64,000 nt of DNA from Streptomyces sp. Ag109_O5-10. Its GTDB lineage: Bacteria > Actinomycetota > Actinomycetes > Streptomycetales > Streptomycetaceae. Positions within the stretch are counted from its first letter, which is position 1, and the number at the start of each line of letters is the position of its first letter. Both the position numbers and the translations under genes were made by a program. Below are positions 16,394-23,312 of the stretch, in pieces. The notes under the pieces are model-generated. The model saw only the letters and a program-made list of their open reading frames with translations. It ran no database searches and was not told the origin of the DNA. Location of the stretch: contig NZ_FNTQ01000001.1 of the NCBI RefSeq assembly GCF_900105755.1, positions 3,720,001-3,784,000 of the forward strand, written 5' to 3'.

Positions 16394-16436
16394 AGCCCCC
16401 CATGCAACACCCGCCACCGGGCGTACGCCAGGAGGA

Positions 16437-16793
16437 TCAGCCCTCCGCGATCTCCCGGACCTCACAGGTCACGGTCCAGAACTCCTCGTGCACCTTGAGG
16501 AACCGCTTGGTCCACTCCAGGGCCTCGGCCTTGTCCTTGCACTGCATGATCGCGTACCCGCCGACGACCTCCTTGGCCTCGGTGAACGGTCCGTCGGTGA
16601 CGGAGATCTTGCCGCCCTCCCAGTGCACCCGGGTGCCCTGGGCGGTCGGCGTGAGGCCCGCGGTGTCCAGCATCACGCCGGCCTTGGTGATCTCCTCGAT
16701 CAGCTCGCCCATCCGCTGCATCAGCTCCTCGCTGGGGCCTTCGGCGGGGGCGGTGTTCTCGTCGATCTTCACGAGCGACAGGTAACGGGGCAT
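16437..16793 (-). CDS. DGPF/YCII domain protein, ECF42 partner
   Basis: A 118-aa YCII-related protein (MPRYLSLVKIDENTAPAEGP ... KISVTDGPFTEAKEVVGGYAIMQCKDKAEALEWTKRF). The TDGPFTE motif defines the group. It is the first gene of a two-gene unit with the ECF42 sigma factor, which known examples activate transcription from. Biochemical role unknown; a ferredoxin-like fold is expected for YCII proteins. The ATG was chosen because the frame upstream overlaps the LCP gene. Confidence 0.9.
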   Translation of the reverse strand: MPRYLSLVKIDENTAPAEGPSEELMQRMGELIEEITKAGVMLDTAGLTPTAQGTRVHWEGGKISVTDGPFTEAKEVVGGYAIMQCKDKAEALEWTKRFLKVHEEFWTVTCEVREIAEG

Positions 16794-16936
16794 GGTGGCT
16801 CCTGGTGTTCCGGTGCGGTGCGGGGTCTCTCCCCGCATCTCACCCTTGCGTCGAACGGGCCGCCCCCGGATCGACACGCGCACCCAGGATTCCCCGAAGT
16901 TTTTTTCCGGGAGGTATTCCGGCCCCTGCGGAGCGC

Positions 16937-18007
16937 CTATCGCAGGGACTCCCACAGCTCGCCCGCCGCCGGCTCCTTCGCGATCACCCGGTTGTGGTCG
17001 GAGGGCGCGGTCACCACCGGCATCATCACCGTCTTCGTGTGGTCGGAGGTCAGCCCCTTCAGGCTCTGCCCGAGCCGCATCAGCTCGCTGAGCGAGTCCA
17101 GACCGGTGTCGGTGGTGAGGCTGGCGGTGACCGCGTCGGCGACCTCGTAGAGCTTGCCCGGGTCGGTCAGCAGGCTGATGGAGGCCATCCGGTCGAGGAG
17201 GGCCTTCACCAGTTTCTGCTGGAGCCCTATCCGGCCCAGGTCGCTGCCGTCGCCGATGCCGTGCCGGGTGCGGGCGAGTGCCAGGGCCTGGGTGCCGCCG
17301 AGGTGGTGGGTGCCCTTCTTCAGGTGCAGGTGGCTGTCGTCGTCGTCGATGTCCTGGTCGGTCGTCACGGTCACCCCGCCGAGCGCGTCGACCAGCTTCG
17401 CGAAGCCCGAGAAGTCGATCTCCAGATAGTGGTCCATGCGGACGCCGGTGATCGACTCGACCGTCTTGACCGCGCACACCGCCCCGCCCACCGAGTAGGC
17501 GCTGTTGAACATCGCGTTGTAGGCGACGGACGTCGAGCCGCCGGAGGAGAGCGGGCAGGAGGGCCGGGTGACCAGGGTGTCGCGCGGGATGCTGACGATC
17601 GTGGCGGACGTGCGGCCGGCGTCGACGTGGACGACCATCGCGGTGTCGGAGCGGGCGCCCGAGCTGCTGCCGCCGCCGAGCTTCTTGTTCTCCTTGCCGC
17701 TGCGCGAGTCCGAGCCCAGCACCAGGATGTTCATCGAACCGGTGGGAAGCGGGGATGCGGAGGCGGACGCGGACGGCTCGGCCGGCGGTGTCGTCACCGC
17801 CTTCGCCGGGCGGTCGTCCCCGAGCGCGCTGTCGACGTCGACGCTCTTGATGTTGTCGTTGAGGTGCCAGTAGACCCACCCCGCGCCCGCGATGCCGAGC
17901 GTCATGACCCCCGCCAGGGTGAGGCCGACGATCCTCAGCGCTCTCGACCGCCGGCCCACCCGTCTGCCGGCGACGCCTTGCTCCTCGTGTCCCGTGTGTC
18001 CCGTCAC
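16937..18007 (-). CDS. LytR-CpsA-Psr (LCP) family cell-wall glycopolymer ligase
   Basis: A 356-aa type II membrane protein: short basic cytoplasmic N-terminus, one membrane segment (about 25-46, IVGLTLAGVMTLGIAGAGWVY), a Ser/Ala/Pro linker, then the LCP domain (about 92-330). The domain has ILVLGSDSR, RSDTAMVVHVD, SIPRDTLV, DHYLEIDFSGFAKLVDALGGV and GTHHLGGTQALALARTRHG, including the conserved Arg and Asp residues that bind polyprenyl-pyrophosphate. LCP enzymes transfer teichoic-acid or other glycopolymers onto peptidoglycan outside the membrane. The GTG start has no clear ribosome site, so the message may be leaderless. Confidence 0.92.
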   Translation of the reverse strand: MTGHTGHEEQGVAGRRVGRRSRALRIVGLTLAGVMTLGIAGAGWVYWHLNDNIKSVDVDSALGDDRPAKAVTTPPAEPSASASASPLPTGSMNILVLGSDSRSGKENKKLGGGSSSGARSDTAMVVHVDAGRTSATIVSIPRDTLVTRPSCPLSSGGSTSVAYNAMFNSAYSVGGAVCAVKTVESITGVRMDHYLEIDFSGFAKLVDALGGVTVTTDQDIDDDDSHLHLKKGTHHLGGTQALALARTRHGIGDGSDLGRIGLQQKLVKALLDRMASISLLTDPGKLYEVADAVTASLTTDTGLDSLSELMRLGQSLKGLTSDHTKTVMMPVVTAPSDHNRVIAKEPAAGELWESLR

Positions 18008-18102
18008 AAGGCAGGAACGTAAGTCCGAATTATTAGGGGACTGTTAGCGCGAGCGTCGCGAAGAGGTTTTCTTCGGAAAATCTCACCCTTCTCACCCAGG
18101 GT

Positions 18103-18270
18103 TCAGCCCAGAGTCCAGCCCTGGGTTCGGCTCAGGGTGACGGTGGGCGCCGGATTGGTGCCGCTCCAGGACGGGTTGGACCCGGAGGTGACCGAACTCC
18201 CGTCCGCCACCGTCCCGTTGCGGGAGGCGTTGGCGCGGGAGACGGCCGCGCCGGACTGAGCAGGGAGCCG
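18103..18270 (-). pseudogene. Remnant of a CBM2 carbohydrate-binding domain
   Basis: On the minus strand the frame reads QSGAAVSRANASRNGTVADG then SSVTSGSNPSWSGTNPAPTVTL before a stop. This matches the C-terminal half of family 2 carbohydrate-binding modules (usual pattern SG..V...N.SYNG...AG.S..FGF..SWSGTNP.P). The aromatic FGF is replaced by SGS, and the N-terminal half, enzyme domain and signal peptide are missing. Upstream sequence runs straight into the LacI gene end. Interpreted as the tail of a deleted secreted cellulose- or xylan-active protein. Confidence 0.55.
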
Positions 18271-18316
18271 GTGACGCGGTGCCGATGGCCCTGCCCCTCG
18301 CGGGGGCAGTGCCATG

Positions 18317-19354
18317 TCACATACCACCGGGTCCTGGCGCCGCCGTGCTCGACCGCACCACCAGGCTCGTCGCCAGCTCCACCCGGGTCGCGGTCGTCGC
18401 CTCCTCCGCCCGCCCCATCTCGAGCACCAGCCGCGCGGCCGCCTCGGCCATCTCGGTCAGCGGCTGCCGTACGGTCGTCAGCGGCGGCCCCACCCAGCGG
18501 GCCAGCGGCAGGTCGTCGAACCCGACGACGCTCACGTCCTCCGGGATGCGCAGCCCCAGCTCACGCGCGGCCTCGTAGAGCCCGAGCGCCTGGAGGTCGT
18601 TGCCGGTGAAGATCGCGGTGGGCCGGTCGGGCATGCGCAGCAGCTCCAGACCGAGCCGGTAGCCGGCGTCGTGGTGGAAGTCGCCGGCCTTGATCAGGGC
18701 CGGGTCCACCGGCAGCCCGGCGGTCTCCAGCGCGGCCCGGTAACCGTCCACCCGGGCCCGGCTGCACATCATCCGGGACGGCCCGCTGATCGCCCCGATG
18801 CGCTGGTGCCCCAGTTCCACCAGGTGCCGGGTGGCGGCGAGCCCGCCCTGCCAGTTCGTCGCGCCGATCGACGGCACGTCCGGCCCCGGGTCCCCCGCCG
18901 GGTCCATCACCACGAACGGGATGGACCGGCTCAGCAGCAGCGCCCGCTGCGACTCGTCGAGCCCGGACAGCACCAGCACCACCCCGTGCGGCCGCCGCGC
19001 CGCCACCTGGTCCGCCCAGGTCCGTCCCGGGGTGAGCCGCCCGGCGCTCTCACTCAGCACGACGCTCAGGCCGGCGTCCCGGGCCACGTTCTCCACCCCC
19101 CGGATGACCTCCATCGCCCAGGCGCTCTCCAGCTCGTGGAAGACCAGGTCGATCAGCGGCGACCGGGAGGCCTCGGCGCGGCGCCGCCGGTAGCCGTAGG
19201 CGCGCAGCAGCTCCTCGACCCGGGTGCGGGTGGCCGGAGCGACGTCGGCGCGCCCGTTGAGGACCTTCGAAACAGTCGGAGCGGACACGCCGGCCTCACG
19301 GGCGATTTCGGCGAGCGTCGCCGTCTGCGTTTCTGTGGGCTTCGAAGGCGTCAT
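18317..19354 (-). CDS. LacI family transcriptional regulator
   Basis: A 345-aa LacI/GalR repressor. The N-terminal HTH reads TLAEIAREAGVSAPTVSKVLNGR, followed by hinge helix RVEELLRAYGYRRR. The periplasmic-binding-like sugar domain contains LIDLVFHELESAWAMEVIRGVE, GHQRIGAISGP, FTGNDLQALGLYEAARELGLRIPEDVSVVGFDDLPLARW and LTTVRQP. I use ATG 19354 because the HTH begins soon after; an upstream start at 19402 would add 16 residues. Adjacent sequence holds two AACATTCG repeats and remnants of GH3 and CBM2 genes, so this is probably a former plant-polysaccharide regulator that has outlived its targets here. Confidence 0.93.
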   Translation of the reverse strand: MTPSKPTETQTATLAEIAREAGVSAPTVSKVLNGRADVAPATRTRVEELLRAYGYRRRRAEASRSPLIDLVFHELESAWAMEVIRGVENVARDAGLSVVLSESAGRLTPGRTWADQVAARRPHGVVLVLSGLDESQRALLLSRSIPFVVMDPAGDPGPDVPSIGATNWQGGLAATRHLVELGHQRIGAISGPSRMMCSRARVDGYRAALETAGLPVDPALIKAGDFHHDAGYRLGLELLRMPDRPTAIFTGNDLQALGLYEAARELGLRIPEDVSVVGFDDLPLARWVGPPLTTVRQPLTEMAEAAARLVLEMGRAEEATTATRVELATSLVVRSSTAAPGPGGM

Positions 19355-19417
19355 GCCCGCGATCGTATCCCCGCGCTCCTCCCTTGACGAAGACCTGCGC
19401 ACGCCACAGGTTCCCGG

Positions 19418-19446
19418 AACATTCGGTGTGTGGCACGAAACATTCG
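19418..19446. promoter_or_regulatory. Candidate LacI-type operators (two AACATTCG repeats)
   Basis: AACATTCG occurs at 19418-19425 and 19439-19446, exactly 21 bp apart (two helical turns). The second lies within CGAA-N3-TTCG. From memory, CGAA-N-TTCG-type palindromes were reported as operators of the LacI-type regulator of the Streptomyces bxl xylosidase operon. The position between the LacI gene and the GH3 remnant fits an operator. Confidence 0.45.
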
Positions 19447-19498
19447 CGGCAGAGCGTTCGTAGCAGAGAACCCGCAGGGGAGCAGAGACGGGAGTTTC

Positions 19499-19639
19499 AT
19501 GACCATCGCTCCCCGGCGCGACCCCGCGCTGCCCGCCGCCGCCCGTGTCGACGAGGGCGGGCGCGGCCTTCGGCGTTTGCGGATGTGGAGGGCGGCGGGG
19601 GTGGGGGCTGCTTCCCTGCCCGGCAACCCTTCGGGGCGC
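19499..19639 (+). pseudogene. 5' remnant of a GH3 beta-glucosidase/xylosidase gene
   Basis: A GGGAG ribosome site leads into ATG and MTIAPRRDPALPAAARVDE. This resembles the start of Streptomyces GH3 enzymes (usually RDPALPAAERVDDLLSRMTLEEK). After VDE the homology stops and the frame becomes Gly/Arg-rich, then overlaps the 86-aa gene on the other strand. Interpreted as the start of a gene whose remainder was deleted. Confidence 0.5.
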
Positions 19640-19900
19640 TCAGTCCGCCGCCACCGACTCGAACCGCCACCGGTGCACCGGGCGGCCCACCAACTCCTCC
19701 GGCGGGGAGGCGAGTTCGGGCAGGTCCGGGTCGCCGTACGAGGCGTCCCACCAGGTGATCACCAGCACCCGGTCCTGCGGTGCCCGGAAGGTGTCGCGGC
19801 GCAACGGGGGCTCGGGCAGGACCTGTTGCCGGGCCCAGGTGAGCAACTCCGCGCCCCGGCCCGGTACCGCCCGCGCCTCCCACATCAGCACGACCGTCAC
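19640..19900 (-). CDS. Small hypothetical protein coupled to tsaD
   Basis: An 86-aa protein (MTVVLMWEARAVPGRGAELL ... VLVITWWDASYGDPDLPELASPP ... HRWRFESVAAD). No known domain is certain; the alternating pattern and size resemble dimeric alpha+beta barrel (ABM-like) proteins. The GTG start overlaps the tsaD stop by 4 bp (GTGA), which implies translational coupling with the t6A operon and supports the gene being real. No catalytic motif is seen. Confidence 0.75.
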   Translation of the reverse strand: MTVVLMWEARAVPGRGAELLTWARQQVLPEPPLRRDTFRAPQDRVLVITWWDASYGDPDLPELASPPEELVGRPVHRWRFESVAAD

Positions 19901-20991
19901 GAGTAGAGGTTCTCCTTGCTGACCTCGTGCACGTGGTCGTGGTGGTGGCTGCCGGGGACGTGCGGGTCGGTCACCGGCAGGGAGCTGTCCGCCGAGAGGT
20001 CCCAGCCGGACGGGGTCCGGTTGCGGGCGACCATCTCCGCGCCGAGCGCGGCCACCATCGCGCCGTTGTCCGTGCACAGCTTCATCCGCGGCACCCGGAG
20101 CCGGATGCCGGCCGCCTCGCAGCGCTCCGCCGCGAGGGCACGCAGCCGGGAGTTGGCGGCGACCCCGCCGCCGATCATCAGGTGGTCGACGCCCTCGTCA
20201 CGGCAGGCCCGGACGGCCTTGCGGGTCAGGACGTCGACGACCGCCTCCTGGAAGGAGGCGGACACGTCGCGGACCGGGACCTCCTCGCCGGCCGCGCGCT
20301 TGGCCTCGATCCAGCGGGCCACCGCCGTCTTGAGACCGGAGAAGGAGAAGTCGTACGCCGGGTCGCGGGGGCCGGTGAGGCCGCGCGGGAAGGCGATCGC
20401 CGCGGGGTCGCCCTCCTTCGCGTACCGGTCGATGACCGGGCCGCCCGGGAAGCCGAGGTTCAGCACGCGCGCGATCTTGTCGAAGGCCTCGCCGGCCGCG
20501 TCGTCGATGGTCGCGCCGAGGGGGCGTACGTCGGAGGTGATGTCCGAGGACAGCAGCAGCGAGGAGTGGCCGCCGCTGACCAGGAGGGCCATCGTCGGTT
20601 CAGGGAGGGGACCGTGTTCCAGTTGGTCCACGCAGATGTGGGAGGCCAAGTGGTTCACGCCATAAAGGGGCTTCCCCAGGGCATAGGCGTACGCCTTCGC
20701 CGCCGAGACGCCGACCAGCAGCGCGCCGGCCAGGCCGGGGCCCGCCGTGACCGCGATGCCGTCGAGGTCCTTCGCACTCACGCCCGCGTCCTTCAGCGCG
20801 CGCTCGATGGTGGGGACCATCGCCTCCAGGTGGGCGCGGGAGGCGACCTCCGGGACGACCCCGCCGAAACGGGCGTGCTCGTCGACGGAGGAGGCGACGG
20901 CGTCGGCGAGCAGGGTGGTGCCCCGGACGATGCCGACGCCGGTCTCGTCGCAGGAGGTCTCGATCCCCAGCACCAGGGGTTCGTCAGCCAT
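19897..20991 (-). CDS. tsaD: tRNA N6-threonylcarbamoyladenosine transferase TsaD
   Basis: A 364-aa Kae1/TsaD protein that transfers threonylcarbamoyl from TC-AMP to A37 of ANN-decoding tRNAs. It shows GIETSCDETGVGIV, the metal-binding H114-x3-H118 (NHLASH), LVSGGHSSLLL, DDAAGEAFDK, GGGVAANSRLR and CTDNGAM with the second metal Asp. The C-terminal HHHDHVH stretch is an unusual His-rich tail. The start at 20991 gives the usual MADEPLVLGIE; it overlaps the rimI end by 8 bp. Works with TsaB and TsaE, both encoded nearby. Confidence 0.97.
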   Translation of the reverse strand: MADEPLVLGIETSCDETGVGIVRGTTLLADAVASSVDEHARFGGVVPEVASRAHLEAMVPTIERALKDAGVSAKDLDGIAVTAGPGLAGALLVGVSAAKAYAYALGKPLYGVNHLASHICVDQLEHGPLPEPTMALLVSGGHSSLLLSSDITSDVRPLGATIDDAAGEAFDKIARVLNLGFPGGPVIDRYAKEGDPAAIAFPRGLTGPRDPAYDFSFSGLKTAVARWIEAKRAAGEEVPVRDVSASFQEAVVDVLTRKAVRACRDEGVDHLMIGGGVAANSRLRALAAERCEAAGIRLRVPRMKLCTDNGAMVAALGAEMVARNRTPSGWDLSADSSLPVTDPHVPGSHHHDHVHEVSKENLYS

Positions 20992-21532
20992 TGATCTCGG
21001 TTCCTTGTTCTGAGGTGGGCCCGGTGGCGGAGCCACTGCCGGGCTGCCCGGTCGTCAGGCGCATCACCAGGGCGTCCACGTTCCCCGGCTGGTAGTAGCC
21101 GCGTCTGAACCCGATGGGCTCGAAGCCGAACCGCTCGTAGAGCTTCTGGGCGCGGATGTTGTCGACCCGGCACTCCAGCATGACCTCGGCGCACTCGAAG
21201 GCGGTCGCGGCCCGCAGCAGTTCGGTGAGCAGTTCCGCGCCGAGCCCGGTGCCCCACTGGTCACGGCGTACGGCGATGGTCTGGATGTCGCCGACCGCGG
21301 CGGGGCCGCTGTCCTCGGAGGAGGCGCCCTGGGCGGCGAGCCCGCCGTACCCGACGATCCGGTCGCCCTCCATGGCCACCACGTACCGCCGGGTCGCCGC
21401 GGGTCCTCTGGCGTGCGCCAGTTCGGACCAGAACATCCCCCGCGACCAGGCGTCCTCGGGGAACAGGTCCTTCTCCAGCTCCAGGACCGGGTCGATGTCC
21501 CACCAGCGCATCTCGCGCAGCTGTGCGGTCAC
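20984..21532 (-). CDS. rimI: Ribosomal protein S18-alanine N-acetyltransferase
   Basis: A 182-aa GNAT acetyltransferase, with core LREMRWWDIDPVLELEKDLFPEDAWS, the acetyl-CoA site IAVRRDQWGTGLGAELL (R-x-x-G-x-G/A pattern), and MLECRVDNIRAQKLYERFGFEPIGFRRGYYQPGNVDALVM near the C-terminus. RimI acetylates the N-terminal Ala of S18 and is commonly encoded between tsaB and tsaD. The GTG start overlaps the tsaB stop by 4 bp; the end overlaps tsaD. The final 20 residues are a low-complexity Gly/Ser/Thr tail. Confidence 0.95.
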   Translation of the reverse strand: MTAQLREMRWWDIDPVLELEKDLFPEDAWSRGMFWSELAHARGPAATRRYVVAMEGDRIVGYGGLAAQGASSEDSGPAAVGDIQTIAVRRDQWGTGLGAELLTELLRAATAFECAEVMLECRVDNIRAQKLYERFGFEPIGFRRGYYQPGNVDALVMRLTTGQPGSGSATGPTSEQGTEING

Positions 21533-22185
21533 TTCGGGGTGACCACCTTGTAGTTCTTGGGCACCTGGGCGTCCGGCCGGCGCAGGTACAGCGGCCGGGG
21601 CGCGGGCAGTTCCTCGCCGGCGGCCAGCTTCGCGACGGCCAGCGACGCGAGGGCCGCGGCGGAGACGTGCTCGGGTTCGTGGACGACCGGGAAGGTGTCG
21701 GGGTAGAGCAGCGCCCCGGCGCCGATGGCGGGCAGCCCCGCGACCTTCTCGGCGATGTCGCCCGGCCGGTCCACGGCCGGCTCCGTGCGCCGGGTGTGCG
21801 AGTCCTCGTACACCGCCCAGTAGACCTCCTTGCGGCGGGCGTCGGTCGCGACCACGAACGGGCCCTTCTCGATGTCGGCCGCGTAGGCGAGCCCGTCGAG
21901 CGTGCACAGGCCGTGGACGGGCACGCCGAGCGCGAGCCCGAAGGTGTCCGCGGTCATCAGACCGACCCGCAGGCCGGTGTAGGGGCCGGGACCGATGCCG
22001 GTGACGATCTCGGTGACGGCGTCCAGCTTGACCCCGGCCTCGGCGAGGACGCGGTCGACGGCCGGCAGCAGCAGCTCGCCGTGCCGGCGCGCGTCCACCT
22101 GGCTCGACGAGGCGATGACGGCCGTGCCGTCGTGCAGGGCGACGGTGACGGCGGGGGTGGCGGTATCCAGAGCGAGCAAGAGCAC
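21529..22185 (-). CDS. tsaB: t6A biosynthesis protein TsaB
   Basis: A 218-aa ASKHA-fold partner of TsaD. It starts MLLLALDTATPAVTVALHDG and contains SSQVDARRHGELLLPAVDRVL and the diagnostic TGIGPGPYTGLRVGLMTADTFGLALGVP. TsaB dimerises with TsaD and binds TsaE, but lacks the metal-binding His pair of TsaD. GTG start; first gene of tsaB-rimI-tsaD-86aa, with 4-8 bp overlaps throughout. Confidence 0.96.
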   Translation of the reverse strand: MLLLALDTATPAVTVALHDGTAVIASSSQVDARRHGELLLPAVDRVLAEAGVKLDAVTEIVTGIGPGPYTGLRVGLMTADTFGLALGVPVHGLCTLDGLAYAADIEKGPFVVATDARRKEVYWAVYEDSHTRRTEPAVDRPGDIAEKVAGLPAIGAGALLYPDTFPVVHEPEHVSAAALASLAVAKLAAGEELPAPRPLYLRRPDAQVPKNYKVVTPK

Positions 22186-22321
22186 GCGAACAGCCTACGG
22201 CTCCGGCGCCGCGAGCACGCCCGGCCGGGTCGGACGGTCACTGACTGCTACGGTCTGTACGAAGTACGACATATACGGCGAGGCTCCCCGTGAGGCTCTA
22301 CGGCAGGCAGAGGTGGCGCAC

Positions 22322-22885
22322 GTGGCAGGGACCAGCTCGGGAGTCGTGGCAGGCCTCACCGCGGCGGCCGTCGGAGCGGTCGGTTTCCTCGCCTACCAGG
22401 CCTCGGCCACCGTCCCGCCCGGCCTCGGCAGCCGGTCGTCGGCGAGCCCCGCGCCCGGCGCGCCCGCCGCCAAGGCGCCCCGGGACCGCCGCCACCCCAC
22501 CGCCCTGCCGAACACGTCCGGGACGGGTGAACGGGTGGTGTACTCGGTGGACGACGACCGGGTCTGGCTCGTCAACGAGCGGGGCCGCGTCGAACGCACC
22601 TTCAAGGTGCGCCCCGGCACCATCGACCCGCCGCTCGGCGCCTACTGGGTGACGTCCCGCTCGAAGGCGGTCACCGGCACCGACGGCCTCCCCATCGAGC
22701 ACGTGGTCCGCTTCACCACCACGAAGGACGGCTCCGCCATCGGCTTCAGCGCGGTCACCGCCCAGCGCGCCGCCGCGCCCCCCGATCCCACGGTGAAGAC
22801 CGGCGGCATCCGCGAGACCCGCGCGGACGGCACCGCGATGTGGAACTTCGCGACGATCGGCGTGAAGGTGGTCGTGATCCGCTGA
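22322..22885 (+). CDS. Degenerate L,D-transpeptidase-like membrane protein (predicted inactive)
   Basis: A 187-aa protein with an N-terminal signal or anchor (GVVAGLTAAAVGAVGFLAY), a Pro/Ala-rich linker and a YkuD-like domain from about residue 72 (GERVVYSVDDDRVWLVNERG, VERTFKVRPGTIDPPLGAYWVTSRS, HVVRFTTTKDGSAIGFSAV, DGTAMWNFATIGVKVVVI). In active L,D-transpeptidases the matching stretches are IGFH and SHGCIR; here they read IGFS and KTGGIR, so the catalytic Cys and both His are gone. It probably binds rather than cross-links peptidoglycan. I prefer GTG 22322 (AGAGG upstream) over GTG 22313. It faces tsaB divergently. Confidence 0.75.
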   Translation: MAGTSSGVVAGLTAAAVGAVGFLAYQASATVPPGLGSRSSASPAPGAPAAKAPRDRRHPTALPNTSGTGERVVYSVDDDRVWLVNERGRVERTFKVRPGTIDPPLGAYWVTSRSKAVTGTDGLPIEHVVRFTTTKDGSAIGFSAVTAQRAAAPPDPTVKTGGIRETRADGTAMWNFATIGVKVVVIR

Positions 22886-22890
22886 GCCAA

Positions 22891-22928
22891 GCGCCCGGTA
22901 AGGGGCGCGGGGAGCTGCGCGACCAGCC
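22891..22928 (+). repeat. Dispersed 38-bp repeat, copy 1
   Basis: Hairpin head GCGCCCGGTAAGGGGCGC followed by the tail GGGGAGCTGCGCGACCAGCC, 5 bp after the end of the preceding gene. It belongs to the family also at 23016, 27678, 48794, 49465 and 52395. One mismatch in the left stem arm. Confidence 0.8.
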
Positions 22929-22965
22929 GCCACCGGCCCGCACGGACCCGCCGGCCGAACCCCGC

Positions 22966-23181
22966 CTAAGCGCTCCGCGGGAGGTCCAGCGCTCCGCCGG
23001 CTGCCGCGCCGTCGTGGCTGGTCGCGCGGTTCCCAGCGCTCCTTCGGGGCGCTGCCGGCGCTCTCGGCGGCCGGGACACCGCGGCCGCGCACGCGCAGGA
23101 CGCCAGCAGGTCGCGCATGGAGACACCGGGGGCCACGGCGACCACGACAGGTCGCCGCTCCTCGGACCGGGACACGGACAC
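22966..23181 (-). CDS. Small protein gene under a palindromic operator
   Basis: A 71-aa reading frame (MSVSRSEERRPVVVAVAPGV, then SMRDLLASCACAAAVSRPPR). A consensus AGGAGG sits 6 nt before the GTG, and a perfect 16-bp palindrome lies 33 bp upstream, which argues strongly for a real gene. Function unknown and no membrane segment seen; the Cys-Ala-Cys at about 29-31 is notable. The last 20 or so residues (GNRATSHDG region) are translated from an inverted copy of the dispersed repeat, so the C-terminus may be a recent graft. Confidence 0.55.
   Translation of the reverse strand: MSVSRSEERRPVVVAVAPGVSMRDLLASCACAAAVSRPPRAPAAPRRSAGNRATSHDGAAAGGALDLPRSA
23016..23053 (-). repeat. Dispersed repeat, copy 2 (inverted)
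   Basis: On the plus strand GGCTGGTCGCGCGGTTCCC then AGCGCTCCTTCGGGGCGCT: the reverse complement of the family, with a GAAG-type loop. It lies inside the 3' half of the 71-aa gene and in opposite orientation to copy 1. Confidence 0.7.
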
Positions 23182-23213
23182 GGGCGCCTCCTGATGGTGC
23201 GGGGGCGGGCGTA

Positions 23214-23229
23214 GTTAGGTAGACCTAAC
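23214..23229. promoter_or_regulatory. Palindromic operator-like site GTTAGGT-AG-ACCTAAC
   Basis: Perfect 16-bp inverted repeat 33 bp upstream of the GTG of the 71-aa gene. It recalls halves of DtxR/DmdR iron boxes (TTAGGTTAG) but the 2-bp spacer differs from the 19-bp iron-box layout, so the regulator is open. Confidence 0.5.
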
Positions 23230-23312
23230 CACGGACTGGGTACCATGTGACCACGCCCGACGTGTCCGGCGCAATATCTTGCCGACGCCTTGTCGGAACG
23301 TTCACGCGGTCC

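Noticed and set aside
23214..23229. Canonical DmdR/DtxR iron box
   Set aside because: Half-sites are similar, but the 2-bp spacing and 16-bp length do not match the 19-bp consensus; reported only as an operator-like palindrome.
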